A stretch of DNA of 64,000 bases from positions 1-64,000 of the forward strand of contig JAZQMY010000054.1 in assembly GCA_045627045.1 (NCBI GenBank), written 5' to 3'. Source of the stretch: SIG351 sp045627045 (lineage in GTDB: Bacteria; Bacillota; Clostridia; HGM11327). The translations under genes were made by a program, and so were the position numbers. The first letter of the stretch is position 1. Each line of letters starts with the position of its first letter. Of the stretch, positions 43,610-52,405 are shown piece by piece. The notes beneath the pieces are model-generated. The model did not search any database. It was not told where the DNA came from and saw only the letters and a program-made list of their open reading frames with translations.

Positions 43610-45232
43610 ATGAATAAAAAAGTAATTCAGCCGAATGCGGAAAGCATTTCCGCGGCAATAATCGATATCGAGACAGAGCTGAAAAAGAAAAAAGTAAAAA
43701 CAAGGACGCTTTATAAGACTACGCTTTCCGTGGAAGAGCTTTTTTGTTCTTTGACGGAAATTGAAGGCGTGGAAAGTATATCGTACGGAATAGTCGATCT
43801 GCCGTGGAAAAAACACATAACTATCACGGCAAAGGGACCAAGATTTGATGCTACGATTACCGACTCAAAGTTGAATCTTGATCTTGCGGATGTGGATGAG
43901 GATACAGGAGACTACATACGCCGTATAGTGCTGAATTCTCTTGCAAGTGCAATTCATTACAGCTATCGAAGAGGAGTCAACCGTATTCTGGTTGATTACA
44001 GTTCAAAGAAAAAGGTCAGCCCGCTTCTTTTGGCGTTGATGCTTGCAGTGTTTTTGGGTCCGATATTCCGCTTTTTTGTGCCTGCGGAAATTTGCGGGGC
44101 AATATGCACGTACGCTCTTTCACCGATTTCGGATATTATGACGGCATTGCTGGAAATGATAGTCGGGCCTCTGGTATTCTTTTCAATAGCGACATCGCTT
44201 TCTCAGTACACGAACTTCTCGGAGGTAGGTCGAGTCGGAGGAAAAATTCTTTTGACTTACGTATTCACATCGGTAATAGCGATTTTTGTGGGCTTAGGAA
44301 TGTTCAGTTTGTTCTCTCCGGGAGTCGAGGACGTAGTACTGCTTACGGGCACGGAAACCCCGGGATATACGGTTTCCATTCTTGAATCGCTGAAGGCATT
44401 TTTCCCGTCAAATGCGGTGCTGTCATTTGCAGAGAACAATATGCTTCAGATCGTGCTGCTTTCCGTTGTGATAGGAATTGCGGCAGGCAGAATCAAGAAC
44501 TACCGTGAGCCTGTTCTGACTTTTCTCAACAGCTCAAATGAAATGGTCGGCGAGATAATGTCCATGATATCAAAGGGCATTCCGGTGCTTACATTCTGCA
44601 GTGTTTTCAGCGTGATCGTTTCAACGGGTGTGGAAAGCCTTTTGAGTGTCGTAGAAACATCAGCTGCTGTTTATGTCGGATATTTTATTATGATTTGCAT
44701 ATATCTCGTGCTGATTCGGCTGTTTGCAAGAGTAAATCCATTCAGATTCATCAGAAGGCACGCTCCGTACATGCTTGATACAGCATTCAATATTTCAGGA
44801 AAATCCGGAATTCAGATGAGTATGGAGGAATGCAGTAAATTCGGTGTACCGAAAAAGATTTATTCTTTCTCAATTCCGCTTGGCTCCACAATCAATATGG
44901 ACGGCACGTCAATTGCATCAATGATTACGGTCCTGGTGTGTGCGAAAATGTGCGGCCTGACAGTTAACGACCCGATATTGCTTGTAAATCTTGCTTTTAC
45001 AGTGCTGATGCTGAGCCTTGCAACGCAGGGAGTATCGGGAGTATCCTATGCAAGCCAGGTTGCACTTCTGAGCGTACTCGGATTGCCGGTTGAAATGATG
45101 ACCATGATATTTGCGGTAAACGCTTTGTGCGATTTCGGAAACAGCGTAAGCAATGATACGGGCGATATTGCGGCAACGCTTATCGTATCTGCCCGGGAAA
45201 AACAGCTTGACCTCACAAAATATAACAGCTGA
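43610..45232 (+). CDS. Dicarboxylate/amino acid:cation symporter (SLC1/DAACS family) with extra N-terminal domain
   Basis: A 540-residue protein. Residues about 140-530 are a membrane transporter of the glutamate/C4-dicarboxylate family. The signature NMDGTSIASMITV is near residue 436, a serine-rich hairpin-like region (GKSGIQMS) is near residue 403, and the terminal NALCDFGNSVSNDTGDIAATLIV gives the conserved Asn/Asp pair for substrate binding. The first 135 residues are soluble and unusual: ETELKKKKVKTRTLYKTTLSVEELFCSLTE reads like the N-box helix of a GHKL/RsbW-type ATPase, though the nucleotide-binding Asp-Gly motifs are not clear. That N-terminal link is inference. Substrate and cation are unknown. 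Confidence 0.85.
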   Translation: MNKKVIQPNAESISAAIIDIETELKKKKVKTRTLYKTTLSVEELFCSLTEIEGVESISYGIVDLPWKKHITITAKGPRFDATITDSKLNLDLADVDEDTGDYIRRIVLNSLASAIHYSYRRGVNRILVDYSSKKKVSPLLLALMLAVFLGPIFRFFVPAEICGAICTYALSPISDIMTALLEMIVGPLVFFSIATSLSQYTNFSEVGRVGGKILLTYVFTSVIAIFVGLGMFSLFSPGVEDVVLLTGTETPGYTVSILESLKAFFPSNAVLSFAENNMLQIVLLSVVIGIAAGRIKNYREPVLTFLNSSNEMVGEIMSMISKGIPVLTFCSVFSVIVSTGVESLLSVVETSAAVYVGYFIMICIYLVLIRLFARVNPFRFIRRHAPYMLDTAFNISGKSGIQMSMEECSKFGVPKKIYSFSIPLGSTINMDGTSIASMITVLVCAKMCGLTVNDPILLVNLAFTVLMLSLATQGVSGVSYASQVALLSVLGLPVEMMTMIFAVNALCDFGNSVSNDTGDIAATLIVSAREKQLDLTKYNS

Positions 45233-45344
45233 TATCAAAAAATTCAAAAAAGAGCATTCCAAAATGGCAAGTGTCCGTAATGAATGCCTCAAAGTGGGTC
45301 AGGCAATCGATAGGGTATATTGAACAATTTTATGTTCTCTAAAG

Positions 45345-45372
45345 ACAAGAGAGGTCGTATGACCTCTCTTGT
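45345..45372. terminator. Terminator between convergent genes
   Basis: ACAAGAGAGGTC and GACCTCTCTTGT form a perfect 12-bp stem with a GTAT loop. It lies between the symporter and the convergent acetyltransferase. Confidence 0.7.
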
Positions 45373-45446
45373 TTCATATATATCGTTTTTGTTTGTCAAA
45401 AGAAATATACCTGCCTTACGGCTGAGCGACAAACCGGGATTTATCA

Positions 45447-45923
45447 TTACAATTCATGATAATATGGGCAAATATTTTCATAGTGTCCATCCTTCATACG
45501 AAATCCTCCGGGAATCGTTCCGAGCTGCTGAAAACCTAATCTCTCATAAAGATGTCTTGCATGAATATTGCTCTCTACAACAGCATTGAACTGTAATATT
45601 CTGAATCCGAGTTCATGCCCCATTTTCAGGCAATCCAGTACCAATTGCTCACCGATATGTTTTCCGCGTGCGTTTGAAGAAACGGCGTAGCTTGCATTAC
45701 AAATATGACCACATCTTCCGATGTTATTCGGATGAAGAATATATAATCCCAGAATGTTACCGTCAATCTCAGCAACAGCCGTGTAGCTTTGTGAAGCAAA
45801 AAAAGACTCGCCCGTTTCCTCTGTCAAGTATTCTTCTTGCGGAAATGCTATCCCATCTTCCACTATCTCGTTCCAGATTTTTACCATATCCTTAACGTCT
45901 TGTTTTTTATATTTTCTGATCAT
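45447..45923 (-). CDS. GNAT-family N-acetyltransferase
   Basis: A 158-residue acetyl-CoA-dependent acetyltransferase. The acetyl-CoA-binding loop reads VSSNARGKHIGEQLV near residue 85, followed by HARHLYERLGFQQLGTI near residue 121, the usual C-terminal strand. I chose ATG 45923 (MIRKYKKQDVKDM) because GAGG lies nine bases upstream; longer starts to 45995 add a segment unlike the family. The closest type by wording is phosphinothricin/L-amino acid acetyltransferase-like, but the substrate is not known. Confidence 0.85.
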   Translation of the reverse strand: MIRKYKKQDVKDMVKIWNEIVEDGIAFPQEEYLTEETGESFFASQSYTAVAEIDGNILGLYILHPNNIGRCGHICNASYAVSSNARGKHIGEQLVLDCLKMGHELGFRILQFNAVVESNIHARHLYERLGFQQLGTIPGGFRMKDGHYENICPYYHEL

Positions 45924-46014
45924 ATTCATTTTCCTCACGAAGTCGAAAGTTTTTACGCTGCGTTTTTTCTCAACAAGTTTATGATTAGGAAGCAATTAAC
46001 AATATCCCGGATAC

Positions 46015-46043
46015 ATTATAGCACTGAATTTTCAAAAATTCAA
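46015..46043 (-). promoter_or_regulatory. Promoter of the acetyltransferase gene
   Basis: Minus-strand TTGAAT (46043-46038), a 17-base spacer and TATAAT (46020-46015). The 345-bp gap 45924-46268 holds this promoter and the terminator at 46195; I see nothing else in it. Confidence 0.5.
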
Positions 46044-46194
46044 GAACAATTTGCCTCCTGCTATTGACATTTCAGTCTTGCATAGGCAAATAATGCCCAT
46101 GGATTTTCTCCTTTCTTTACTGATATTGTACCAAAAAACGGATCGGTAAAGGGACAATTCGCACCCAAAAAAGAATGAAATGCAGTATTATTTG

Positions 46195-46230
46195 AAAAAG
46201 CACTGAGAGATTTTTCTTTCAGTGCTTTTT
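46195..46230. terminator. Bidirectional terminator after the epimerase pair
   Basis: AAAAAGCACTGA (46195-46206) pairs with TCAGTGCTTTTT (46219-46230), giving T-runs in both directions. Confidence 0.85.
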
Positions 46231-46268
46231 AACGGGGATCATTTATAACCCTTTATTGTTTGATTGAT

Positions 46269-47165
46269 TTATTTTCTTCTTCCCTGGAAACCCTTGATTT
46301 CCTCGGGGCCGGGGATGAATTCGATGCCGCCTCTGCATCTCTTGAGGTAGTCAACAGCTGTCTTCTGTGCTGTCCACTCCATATCGTCATAATGAACGGG
46401 ATCATGGTAGCCCTCGATATCGCAGGCACCCTCAAAGCCGTTCTGAATGAGTATCGTGAAGAAGTCAGCCCAGTTTGAATCGCCGAAGCCCGGAGTTCTG
46501 TCCCATGCAACGGAGCGATCGGAATCGATTCCGTATTCTCTTATTATGTCCCATGCAACAGTGGCATCCTTGCCGTGGACATGCACGACCTTCTTTGCAA
46601 ACTTGCGGAGGTTGGCAACAGGATCAACGAAAAGATGGATCATGTGGCACGGTTCCCACTCAAGTCCGAGAGAAGGGCTGTCTATTGCATCAAAGAGAAG
46701 CTCCCATGCGGCAGGGCTGAAAGCGATGTTTCTGTTTTTCCACCATGTGCCGCCGCAGCTACAGTTTTCAAAGCCGAGGCGAACGCCCTCGTCCTCTGCG
46801 AGCTTGACTGTGTCGGTGTATTTCTTTTTGAATTCGGGGATCATCTCATTAACGGAGAGATTTGGCAGCCATCCGCCGAAGAAACCGATGGCATTGCAGT
46901 TGAAATACTTTGCGCTTCTGATGAGGCACTTGAGGTGCTCCATGTCGGCTTCGTTCTGAAGAGGATTTTCATAGCTTGCGAGAGCGGAAATCACTCTTCC
47001 TTCGAGCTTTTCGGGAAGCTTTTCGGAAAGCTCTTTTAATTTTGCTTCATCATAGCCCTTATCAACCGTAAGCTCGTAGGATTCGTAGCCGATGGGGTTG
47101 AGGGTATCAAGATTTTTTATTATCTGTCTGGCGGAGATTATGGTTCCGATTTTTATATCAAACAT
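46269..47165 (-). CDS. Sugar phosphate isomerase/epimerase (AP-endonuclease-2 TIM barrel)
   Basis: A 298-residue protein of the xylose-isomerase-like TIM barrel superfamily. Metal-ligand segments are visible: the Glu in LGFENCSCGGTWW near residue 150, the Glu/His in LGLEWEPCHMIH near residue 190, HVHGKDA near residue 217 and CDIEGYHDP near residue 268. Such enzymes interconvert sugars, inosose or keto-sugars in carbohydrate catabolism. The substrate is unknown. It lies 18 bases after the second epimerase-fold gene, in one operon. Confidence 0.85.
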   Translation of the reverse strand: MFDIKIGTIISARQIIKNLDTLNPIGYESYELTVDKGYDEAKLKELSEKLPEKLEGRVISALASYENPLQNEADMEHLKCLIRSAKYFNCNAIGFFGGWLPNLSVNEMIPEFKKKYTDTVKLAEDEGVRLGFENCSCGGTWWKNRNIAFSPAAWELLFDAIDSPSLGLEWEPCHMIHLFVDPVANLRKFAKKVVHVHGKDATVAWDIIREYGIDSDRSVAWDRTPGFGDSNWADFFTILIQNGFEGACDIEGYHDPVHYDDMEWTAQKTAVDYLKRCRGGIEFIPGPEEIKGFQGRRK

Positions 47166-47182
47166 ATTTTTTCCTTTCTGGA

Positions 47183-47947
47183 TCAGAGATTGCCGAAATT
47201 GCTTCTGAGGTAATCGATTGAGAACTTGAGCTCACCGAACGGATCAGGCATATCGGGTGCATTATCTTGCTCAACGAGGAGATATTTTACTCCTGAATCC
47301 ATGAGAGCAGGGATAACGTCACGGAAGTTGATGTTTCCGTCGCCGCAGGCAGCAATTCTCGGAGCGAAGCCCTCGCCGATCTTGTAGTCCTTGAGGTGGG
47401 CACACTCTATTCTGCCGTTGAGCTTTCTGACGTATTCGATAACTGAAACACCGCCGTGCTGGAGCCAGAATGTATCGACAGTGAAGTTTACGTTTGGAGC
47501 GTTGTCAATCATGTATTCGAGAACCGTCTGACCGTTTGCCATTTTGCGGAGCTCCATTGAATGATGATGATAGAAGAAGTGGAAGCCGTTCTTTGCCATG
47601 TAGTCTGCGGCAACGTTGAGCATATCAACGCCCTTCTTTGTTTCAACGTCATCGGCAACGTAGTTGCCGGGCATTGCGCCCAGACCGATGTTGTGACAGC
47701 CGAAGGACTCATGCTCCTTCATGAGAGCGTCTGTATCGTTGAGGATCCTGTCCATAGGAACGTGTGTGAGAACGATGGGAAGACCTGTTGCCTGTGATAC
47801 TTCTTTGATCACGGCAGGATCATACTTGCCGCCGGAGAACTGAAGGAAACTGTATCCCATATCCTTGAGTCTGAAAGCAGTGTTGAGAAAGTCCTCTCTT
47901 GTCTGAATGGCTGTTCTGATAGTGTAAAGATTCAATCCGAATTCCAT
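47183..47947 (-). CDS. Sugar phosphate isomerase/epimerase (second family member)
   Basis: A 254-residue TIM-barrel protein of the same superfamily as its neighbour. The ligand segments are FFYHHHSMELRK near residue 125, NFTVDTFWLQHGG near residue 154, CAHLKDYKIG near residue 183 and LLVEQDNAPD near residue 230. ATG 47947 (MEFGLNLYTIRTAIQ) is chosen because AAAGGAAA lies eight bases before it. The wording NLYTIR at the N-terminus is common in the YcjR/IolE-like group. It is first in the two-gene operon, with a TTGAAA-N17-TATAAT promoter. Confidence 0.85.
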   Translation of the reverse strand: MEFGLNLYTIRTAIQTREDFLNTAFRLKDMGYSFLQFSGGKYDPAVIKEVSQATGLPIVLTHVPMDRILNDTDALMKEHESFGCHNIGLGAMPGNYVADDVETKKGVDMLNVAADYMAKNGFHFFYHHHSMELRKMANGQTVLEYMIDNAPNVNFTVDTFWLQHGGVSVIEYVRKLNGRIECAHLKDYKIGEGFAPRIAACGDGNINFRDVIPALMDSGVKYLLVEQDNAPDMPDPFGELKFSIDYLRSNFGNL

Positions 47948-48012
47948 AGTAATATTTCCTTTCAAAATAAGAAAAATCTTGTATTGCATAAATGCAGGAT
48001 ACTTTTGATAAT

Positions 48013-48041
48013 ATTATATACCTCAATTGCATTTTTTTCAA
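48013..48041 (-). promoter_or_regulatory. Promoter of the epimerase operon
   Basis: Minus-strand TTGAAA (48041-48036), a 17-base spacer and TATAAT (48018-48013). Confidence 0.6.
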
Positions 48042-48051
48042 GCCCAAACAA

Positions 48052-48081
48052 CAAAAAACTCCCGCCGCAAGGCATGGGAGT
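48052..48081 (-). terminator. Rho-independent terminator of the gerW/ytfJ transcript
   Basis: On the minus strand ACTCCC and GGGAGT pair around ATGCCTTGCGGC and are followed by TTTTTTGTTGTT. Confidence 0.8.
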
Positions 48082-48118
48082 CTTCTGAAGTATGAAGGAA
48101 GATAAAAATATAAGAAAA

Positions 48119-48508
48119 TCAGCTCTGCTTTCTGACTATGTTTTTTATTTTATCGATAAGCTCCGGAATTGAGCTTATGATGTGATCTAGAGGAGAATCA
48201 AAGTCCGATGAAATGAGCCTGATGCCCTCCGGCTCGGAAACGATAAAGCCCATAGGCTTTATGCTTACGCCCGACGCTCCGCCTCCTATGAAATTGAGAC
48301 TGTCGGAGGGGTTCTCCTTTGCTTTGCGCAGAACGGAATCGTTCAGCTCTCCTCCTCCGCTTAAAAATCCGAAGCTGACCTTTGAAAAAGGTATCACCGT
48401 ATGCGCATCATCAATTATCATCGGCTTTCCTATCACCGTATCAACGTCCACCATATTGCGTATTTCACGGAGCGTTGTTTCCATTGTATCCTGTATCGGT
48501 CCTGACAT
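48119..48508 (-). CDS. GerW/YtfJ family spore protein
   Basis: A 129-residue protein matching the YtfJ/GerW family, sporulation proteins found in the forespore and needed for normal germination in Bacillus. The family wording is clear: TTLREIRNMVDVDTVIGKP, TVIPFSKVSFGF, GGGASGVSIKPMGFIV and a C-terminal amphipathic helix (ELIDKIKNIVRK). Its start overlaps the end of the DUF2953 gene by 44 bases, a common pairing in Clostridia. A terminator follows. Confidence 0.9.
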   Translation of the reverse strand: MSGPIQDTMETTLREIRNMVDVDTVIGKPMIIDDAHTVIPFSKVSFGFLSGGGELNDSVLRKAKENPSDSLNFIGGGASGVSIKPMGFIVSEPEGIRLISSDFDSPLDHIISSIPELIDKIKNIVRKQS

Positions 48509-49004
48509 TATGTTTTTTGTTCCTTTCGGCAGTAGATTTTTTTATGCGGGAAATAATTTCCGTAAGTATTGCCCCTATAATATTGCCCACACGGAAAGAA
48601 AATATACAATCGATATCGAATTTCAGACAGCTTTTCTCAAAGTCCGGACGGACGGAGATGAGGAGATCCGATTTTTCAAGCTTCTGAAAAAAGAGCGATA
48701 CAAATTCGGCAAAGCAGATCCTCACCGCCGCAACCAAAAGCGCATCAGAGAAGGCATCACCCGTGCCTGCGGCAAGCCTGAGGCGGAATCTCTCTATTTC
48801 AAGCTTCCTGATGGCAAAGCTTATTGTTTCTGCGGCAGGGACGAGGGGAGATTTGTGCTTTTTGACAAGGCTGAGCTTCCCCGAAAACGGAAGCGGGATA
48901 AAAAGCCTGAAAATCTCCTTCTCAAGAGAAAAGACGAACCGTATTTTCACCGGTATGTGAAGCAGAACGGCGAGAAATGCCGCTATCGAAAGAAATACAA
49001 ACAA
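48465..49004 (-). CDS. DUF2953 membrane protein
   Basis: A 179-residue protein with an N-terminal hydrophobic segment (FVFLSIAAFLAVLLHIPVKI) and a region of alternating basic and hydrophobic strands ending VGNIIGAILTEIISRIKKS. This matches DUF2953, proteins of unknown function that usually sit directly before ytfJ in spore formers. The 44-base overlap with the next gene supports co-translation. It is divergent from spoVB, with a 123-bp gap. Confidence 0.78.
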   Translation of the reverse strand: MFVFLSIAAFLAVLLHIPVKIRFVFSLEKEIFRLFIPLPFSGKLSLVKKHKSPLVPAAETISFAIRKLEIERFRLRLAAGTGDAFSDALLVAAVRICFAEFVSLFFQKLEKSDLLISVRPDFEKSCLKFDIDCIFSFRVGNIIGAILTEIISRIKKSTAERNKKHNVRTDTGYNGNNAP

Positions 49005-49127
49005 AAAATACGCCTCCTTTTCACTGATTATAGACGGATAATATATTTTTTATTCCTGCGGCATATATTTCACAGAGTGCTTTTTCAATATCGTATTAAA
49101 GCACGGGAAAGGTCAGGTTTTACGGCA

Positions 49128-50663
49128 TTGAAAAGGACAAAGAAATTTCTGATGAACGCCGCTGTTCTCTCTGTCACATCACTTGTCATGCAGAGCATCA
49201 GTCTTGCGTTCGGTATATTCATCTCGTCAAGGGTCGGCGCAGAAGGGATGGGACTTTATTCACTTGTCATGGCGGCATCGGGGCTTGCGGTGACGTTTGC
49301 GACATCGGGAATACATCTTGCGACAGTGAGGCTTGTTTCCGAAGCGACTGCAAGAGATTCCGACAGGGATGTGAGAGAATCAATGAAGCGGTGCATTGCT
49401 TATGCGCTTGTATTCGGTGCGGCGGCTTTTGCAATAATGTTCTCGCTTGCGGACACAGTGGGAACAAAGCTTCTCGGGGAACCGAGAACGGTGACCTGCC
49501 TTAAAATAACAGCCGTCTCAATGCCCTTCATTGCACTCTCAACGACTTTTTCGGGGTATTTCAGTGCGGTAAGGCGTGTGACGAAATCAGCGGCGGTGAG
49601 GGTCGCTGACGGTCTTCTGAGCATCGGCGCAGTTGCCGTCGGGCTTGAAATACTGCTTCCGATGGGGACGGAGTATGCCTGCATTGCGATCACACTCGGG
49701 AATGCGTTTTCGGAATGCATGACGTTCATACTGATGCTCGTGCTGTTCCTTGCCGACATAAAGCGTTACGGAAGAGGCGGAGAAATGCAGAGAGGCCTTT
49801 CGAAAAAGATGCTTGGGATAACCGTTCCCGTTGCGCTCACGGCATATTTCAAATCGGGGCTCAGCACTGCCAAGAATCTGCTCATACCCGAAAGCCTGAG
49901 GAAATACGGAAACGACAGGGGCACGGCTCTTGCACAGTACGGAATGCTTACGGGAATGGCTATGCCCGTGATAACATTTCCACAGGTGATAATAAGCTCA
50001 TTTTCGGGGCTGATGGTGCCTGAAATTACGGGCGCAAGGGAAAAGAAGCATTATAATAACGTCAGGTATATCATTACGAGGATAACGGGCATAGTGACGG
50101 TGTTTTCAATAGGTGCGGCGGCGGCGCTCTTCACATTCGGGAAGGATATCGGAATGGTGTTCTATTCGGATGCATCGGCGGCAAAATACATAAGGATGCT
50201 TTCGCCTCTTGTGCCTGTGCTCTATACGGACGGAATAGTCGATGCGGCGCTTACGGGCCTCAACGAGCAGGTGAAGTCCATGAAGATAAACATACTTGAT
50301 TCGCTGATGAGCATATTGTTCGTATTGTTCCTGATACCGAGAGTGGGGGCGATGGGCTGGGTGATAATGATGTACTTCTGCAAGAGCGTGAACGCTCTGC
50401 TCAGTTTGAGGTGCCTGAAAAAGAGCGCAGGCTTTGTGATGCCGGTGACAGACAGGATAATAAAGCCGCTTCTGTGTGCGGCGGCTGCGGCGTTGTTTAC
50501 GGTGTTCGTGAAGAACGTTTTCGGGATACACACGGTGAATGTCCCCGTGCTTACAGGAGAGCTGATTTTTATGTCGACGGTTTATTGGGCGGCGCTGAGA
50601 GTGACGGGAACCGTGCCGGATGAGGATATTAAGTGGATAAAAGAAATATTGAAAAGAGAATAG
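49128..50663 (+). CDS. SpoVB/MurJ-like polysaccharide flippase
   Basis: A 511-residue polytopic membrane protein of the MOP flippase superfamily, most like stage V sporulation protein B, which moves lipid-linked peptidoglycan precursors for the spore cortex. It has about 12-14 predicted membrane segments, an N-terminal FLMNAAVLSVTSLVMQSISLAFGIFISSRVGAEGMGLYSLVM that is typical of SpoVB, and the later SFSGLMVPEIT. I start at TTG 49128, with AAAGGTCAGG ten bases upstream. ATG 49152 is an alternative that would cut off the basic KRTKK leader. The longer frame upstream is antisense to the spore genes and spurious. No symbol is given because SpoVB paralogues are common. Confidence 0.85.
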   Translation: MKRTKKFLMNAAVLSVTSLVMQSISLAFGIFISSRVGAEGMGLYSLVMAASGLAVTFATSGIHLATVRLVSEATARDSDRDVRESMKRCIAYALVFGAAAFAIMFSLADTVGTKLLGEPRTVTCLKITAVSMPFIALSTTFSGYFSAVRRVTKSAAVRVADGLLSIGAVAVGLEILLPMGTEYACIAITLGNAFSECMTFILMLVLFLADIKRYGRGGEMQRGLSKKMLGITVPVALTAYFKSGLSTAKNLLIPESLRKYGNDRGTALAQYGMLTGMAMPVITFPQVIISSFSGLMVPEITGAREKKHYNNVRYIITRITGIVTVFSIGAAAALFTFGKDIGMVFYSDASAAKYIRMLSPLVPVLYTDGIVDAALTGLNEQVKSMKINILDSLMSILFVLFLIPRVGAMGWVIMMYFCKSVNALLSLRCLKKSAGFVMPVTDRIIKPLLCAAAAALFTVFVKNVFGIHTVNVPVLTGELIFMSTVYWAALRVTGTVPDEDIKWIKEILKRE

Positions 50664-50717
50664 ACCTTAGGGGTGCTTTTAGAAAAAAGAACCACTAAGA
50701 ACCCCGAAAACCAATCT

Positions 50718-50947
50718 GAACGATCTTCCTCAGCGATGGTCGCTTCGGAGATCGTTCTATTTGTGTTCAAGCATTGCGAAGCAGGTTTTGGCGGGGTGCA
50801 GGGACGGAGTTCCACAAACAACAGTCCCAATAACCATAGACTTTGAATAAAAAAGTTATCTTCTTGCAAAGCCTACGCAGGAAGATAACGGGGTTAATGT
50901 GCCGATTATTGATATAATTCCGTAGGGCGGGTAGATTGCTCCCGCCC
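50718..50947. other. Three hairpins in a gene-free stretch
   Basis: The 301-bp gap 50664-50964 has no gene. It holds GAACGATCT/AGATCGTTC (50718-50757) with an inner AGCGA-TGG-TCGCT, GTTATCTTC/GAAGATAAC (50855-50889), and GGGCGGG/CCCGCCC (50925-50947). The first two could end the spoVB transcript and the third the lipoprotein transcript, or they could belong to a structured RNA or a mobile repeat. Confidence 0.5.
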
Positions 50948-50964
50948 CCAATAACATCATATTT

Positions 50965-52290
50965 TTAATAACTGGCAGGTTGAACAATCCAAGTACTCTT
51001 CTCTATATGTCCATAGTTATCTTTAACAGTGACTTGCAAAACCATTCCATTAACAGTTAATGCAGACTCGAATCCGTATGTAGTGGAAGAACTAAAATCA
51101 ACTGTGCAAGATGAAATGGGAACGTTACTTCCTTCATTTGAAAAAACTTCATATTTATATTGCAAAGGTCCATAACCGCCTGAGGCTGAGATGGAAAAGA
51201 AGACAGACTTTTTGTAACTATTTATTGAAACGCCTCCGGTTTCATTTATTGTAATATTGATTTTTTCAATATTTTTTTCATATTTATTGCCGCATATTGA
51301 ACATTTTCCTTCAATGTGCTCATCTTTTTGATTTGTTTTTGCAATATAGGTTTCAACGTAAACGTGGTCAGTTTTAGGAACGACTTCGGTTTTTATCGTT
51401 GTATTGCAAATGGAACAAATCTGATGTTTACTTCCGTTTTTAGTGCAAGTAGGTTCGATATCAGTTATCCAATTACCGCCTAAGTGACCCAATGCATTTA
51501 TTTCAAAGGAATCCATAGTATCTCCGCAAATGGAACAAATTTGACGAAAAACACCTTTTTCAACACAGGTTGGTTCAGAATCTATAATCCACTTGAGGTC
51601 TCCGTGACCGGTGGCTTTTGTTACCTCGGAATTAATAGTATCTCCGCAAACGGAACAAACCTGATGCTTTTTTCCGTTTTCAGTACAAGTAGGTTCTATG
51701 TCAGTTATCCACTCGCCTTTTGTATGCTTAGTTTTATTAATTTCTTCTGTTTTTAGAGTTTCTCCGCAAACGGTACATGCCAGATGTTTCTGTCCCACAG
51801 AAAAACAAGTGGGATCTTTGTCAATTATCCACATACCCGCAGTATGCTCAATTATTTCAATCTCTTCTGTTTTTAGAATTTCTCCGCAAACGGTACATGC
51901 CAGATGTTTCTGTCCCACAGAAAGACAAGTGGGATCTTTGTCAATTATCCACATACCCGCAGTATGCTCAATTATTTCAATCTCTTCTGTATTCAGAATT
52001 TTTCCGCAAACAGTGCATTCCAGATGTTTCTGCCCTTTAATAGAACAAGTAGGTTCTTTGTCAATTACCCATTCACCAGCAATATGTCCGATAGGATCAA
52101 TTATTGCCTCTTGTTCTTCTCCACATTCGCATATCCCTATTTTTAAGCCGGATTCTTCGCAGGTCGTTTCTTTAATGATATGCCAATCGTCAAATTCATG
52201 AATATGAGTTTGATTTGTTTTGCAAGAGGCTGACAGATAAACTAAGATTACAAAACTCAATAATAGAATTGTCTTTTTTAAAATACTCAT
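50965..52290 (-). CDS. Exported lipoprotein-like protein with tandem CxxC repeats
   Basis: A 441-residue protein with a signal peptide ending near Cys23 (YLSASCK), an imperfect lipobox. Residues about 30-310 are roughly seven or eight repeats of about 37 residues, each of the form W-I-x-D-x-x-P-T-C, then G-x-K-H-x-x-C-x-x-C-G. Two adjacent units are almost identical, including at DNA level. Three Cys and nearby His per unit could bind metal or form disulfides. The C-terminal 110 residues resemble an Ig-like domain (FSISASGGYGPLQYKYEV). The gene is AT-rich compared with its neighbours, has a consensus promoter and is divergent from a small HTH gene. Function is unknown; surface or envelope exposure is likely. 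Confidence 0.75.
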   Translation of the reverse strand: MSILKKTILLLSFVILVYLSASCKTNQTHIHEFDDWHIIKETTCEESGLKIGICECGEEQEAIIDPIGHIAGEWVIDKEPTCSIKGQKHLECTVCGKILNTEEIEIIEHTAGMWIIDKDPTCLSVGQKHLACTVCGEILKTEEIEIIEHTAGMWIIDKDPTCFSVGQKHLACTVCGETLKTEEINKTKHTKGEWITDIEPTCTENGKKHQVCSVCGDTINSEVTKATGHGDLKWIIDSEPTCVEKGVFRQICSICGDTMDSFEINALGHLGGNWITDIEPTCTKNGSKHQICSICNTTIKTEVVPKTDHVYVETYIAKTNQKDEHIEGKCSICGNKYEKNIEKINITINETGGVSINSYKKSVFFSISASGGYGPLQYKYEVFSNEGSNVPISSCTVDFSSSTTYGFESALTVNGMVLQVTVKDNYGHIEKSTWIVQPASY

Positions 52291-52327
52291 TTTTTACCAT
52301 CCTAAATTCTTATATGGAATTAAGTAC

Positions 52328-52356
52328 ATTATAATTCCATATTAGAAATTTGTCAA
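52328..52356 (-). promoter_or_regulatory. Consensus promoter of the CxxC-repeat lipoprotein
   Basis: Minus-strand TTGACA (52356-52351), a 17-base spacer and TATAAT (52333-52328). It lies in the 115-bp gap shared with the divergent HTH gene. Confidence 0.7.
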
Positions 52357-52405
52357 GCATTATTTGCAATATAATTTTGATTGAGAATAATAATGGAGGA
52401 CAAGT

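Noticed and set aside
45320..45589. 89-codon plus-strand frame
   Set aside because: It spans a terminator hairpin and the antisense of the acetyltransferase 3-prime end.
48213..49127. N-terminal 305 codons of the long frame ending at 50663
   Set aside because: They are antisense to the ytfJ-like and DUF2953 genes and unlike SpoVB. The true start is at 49128.
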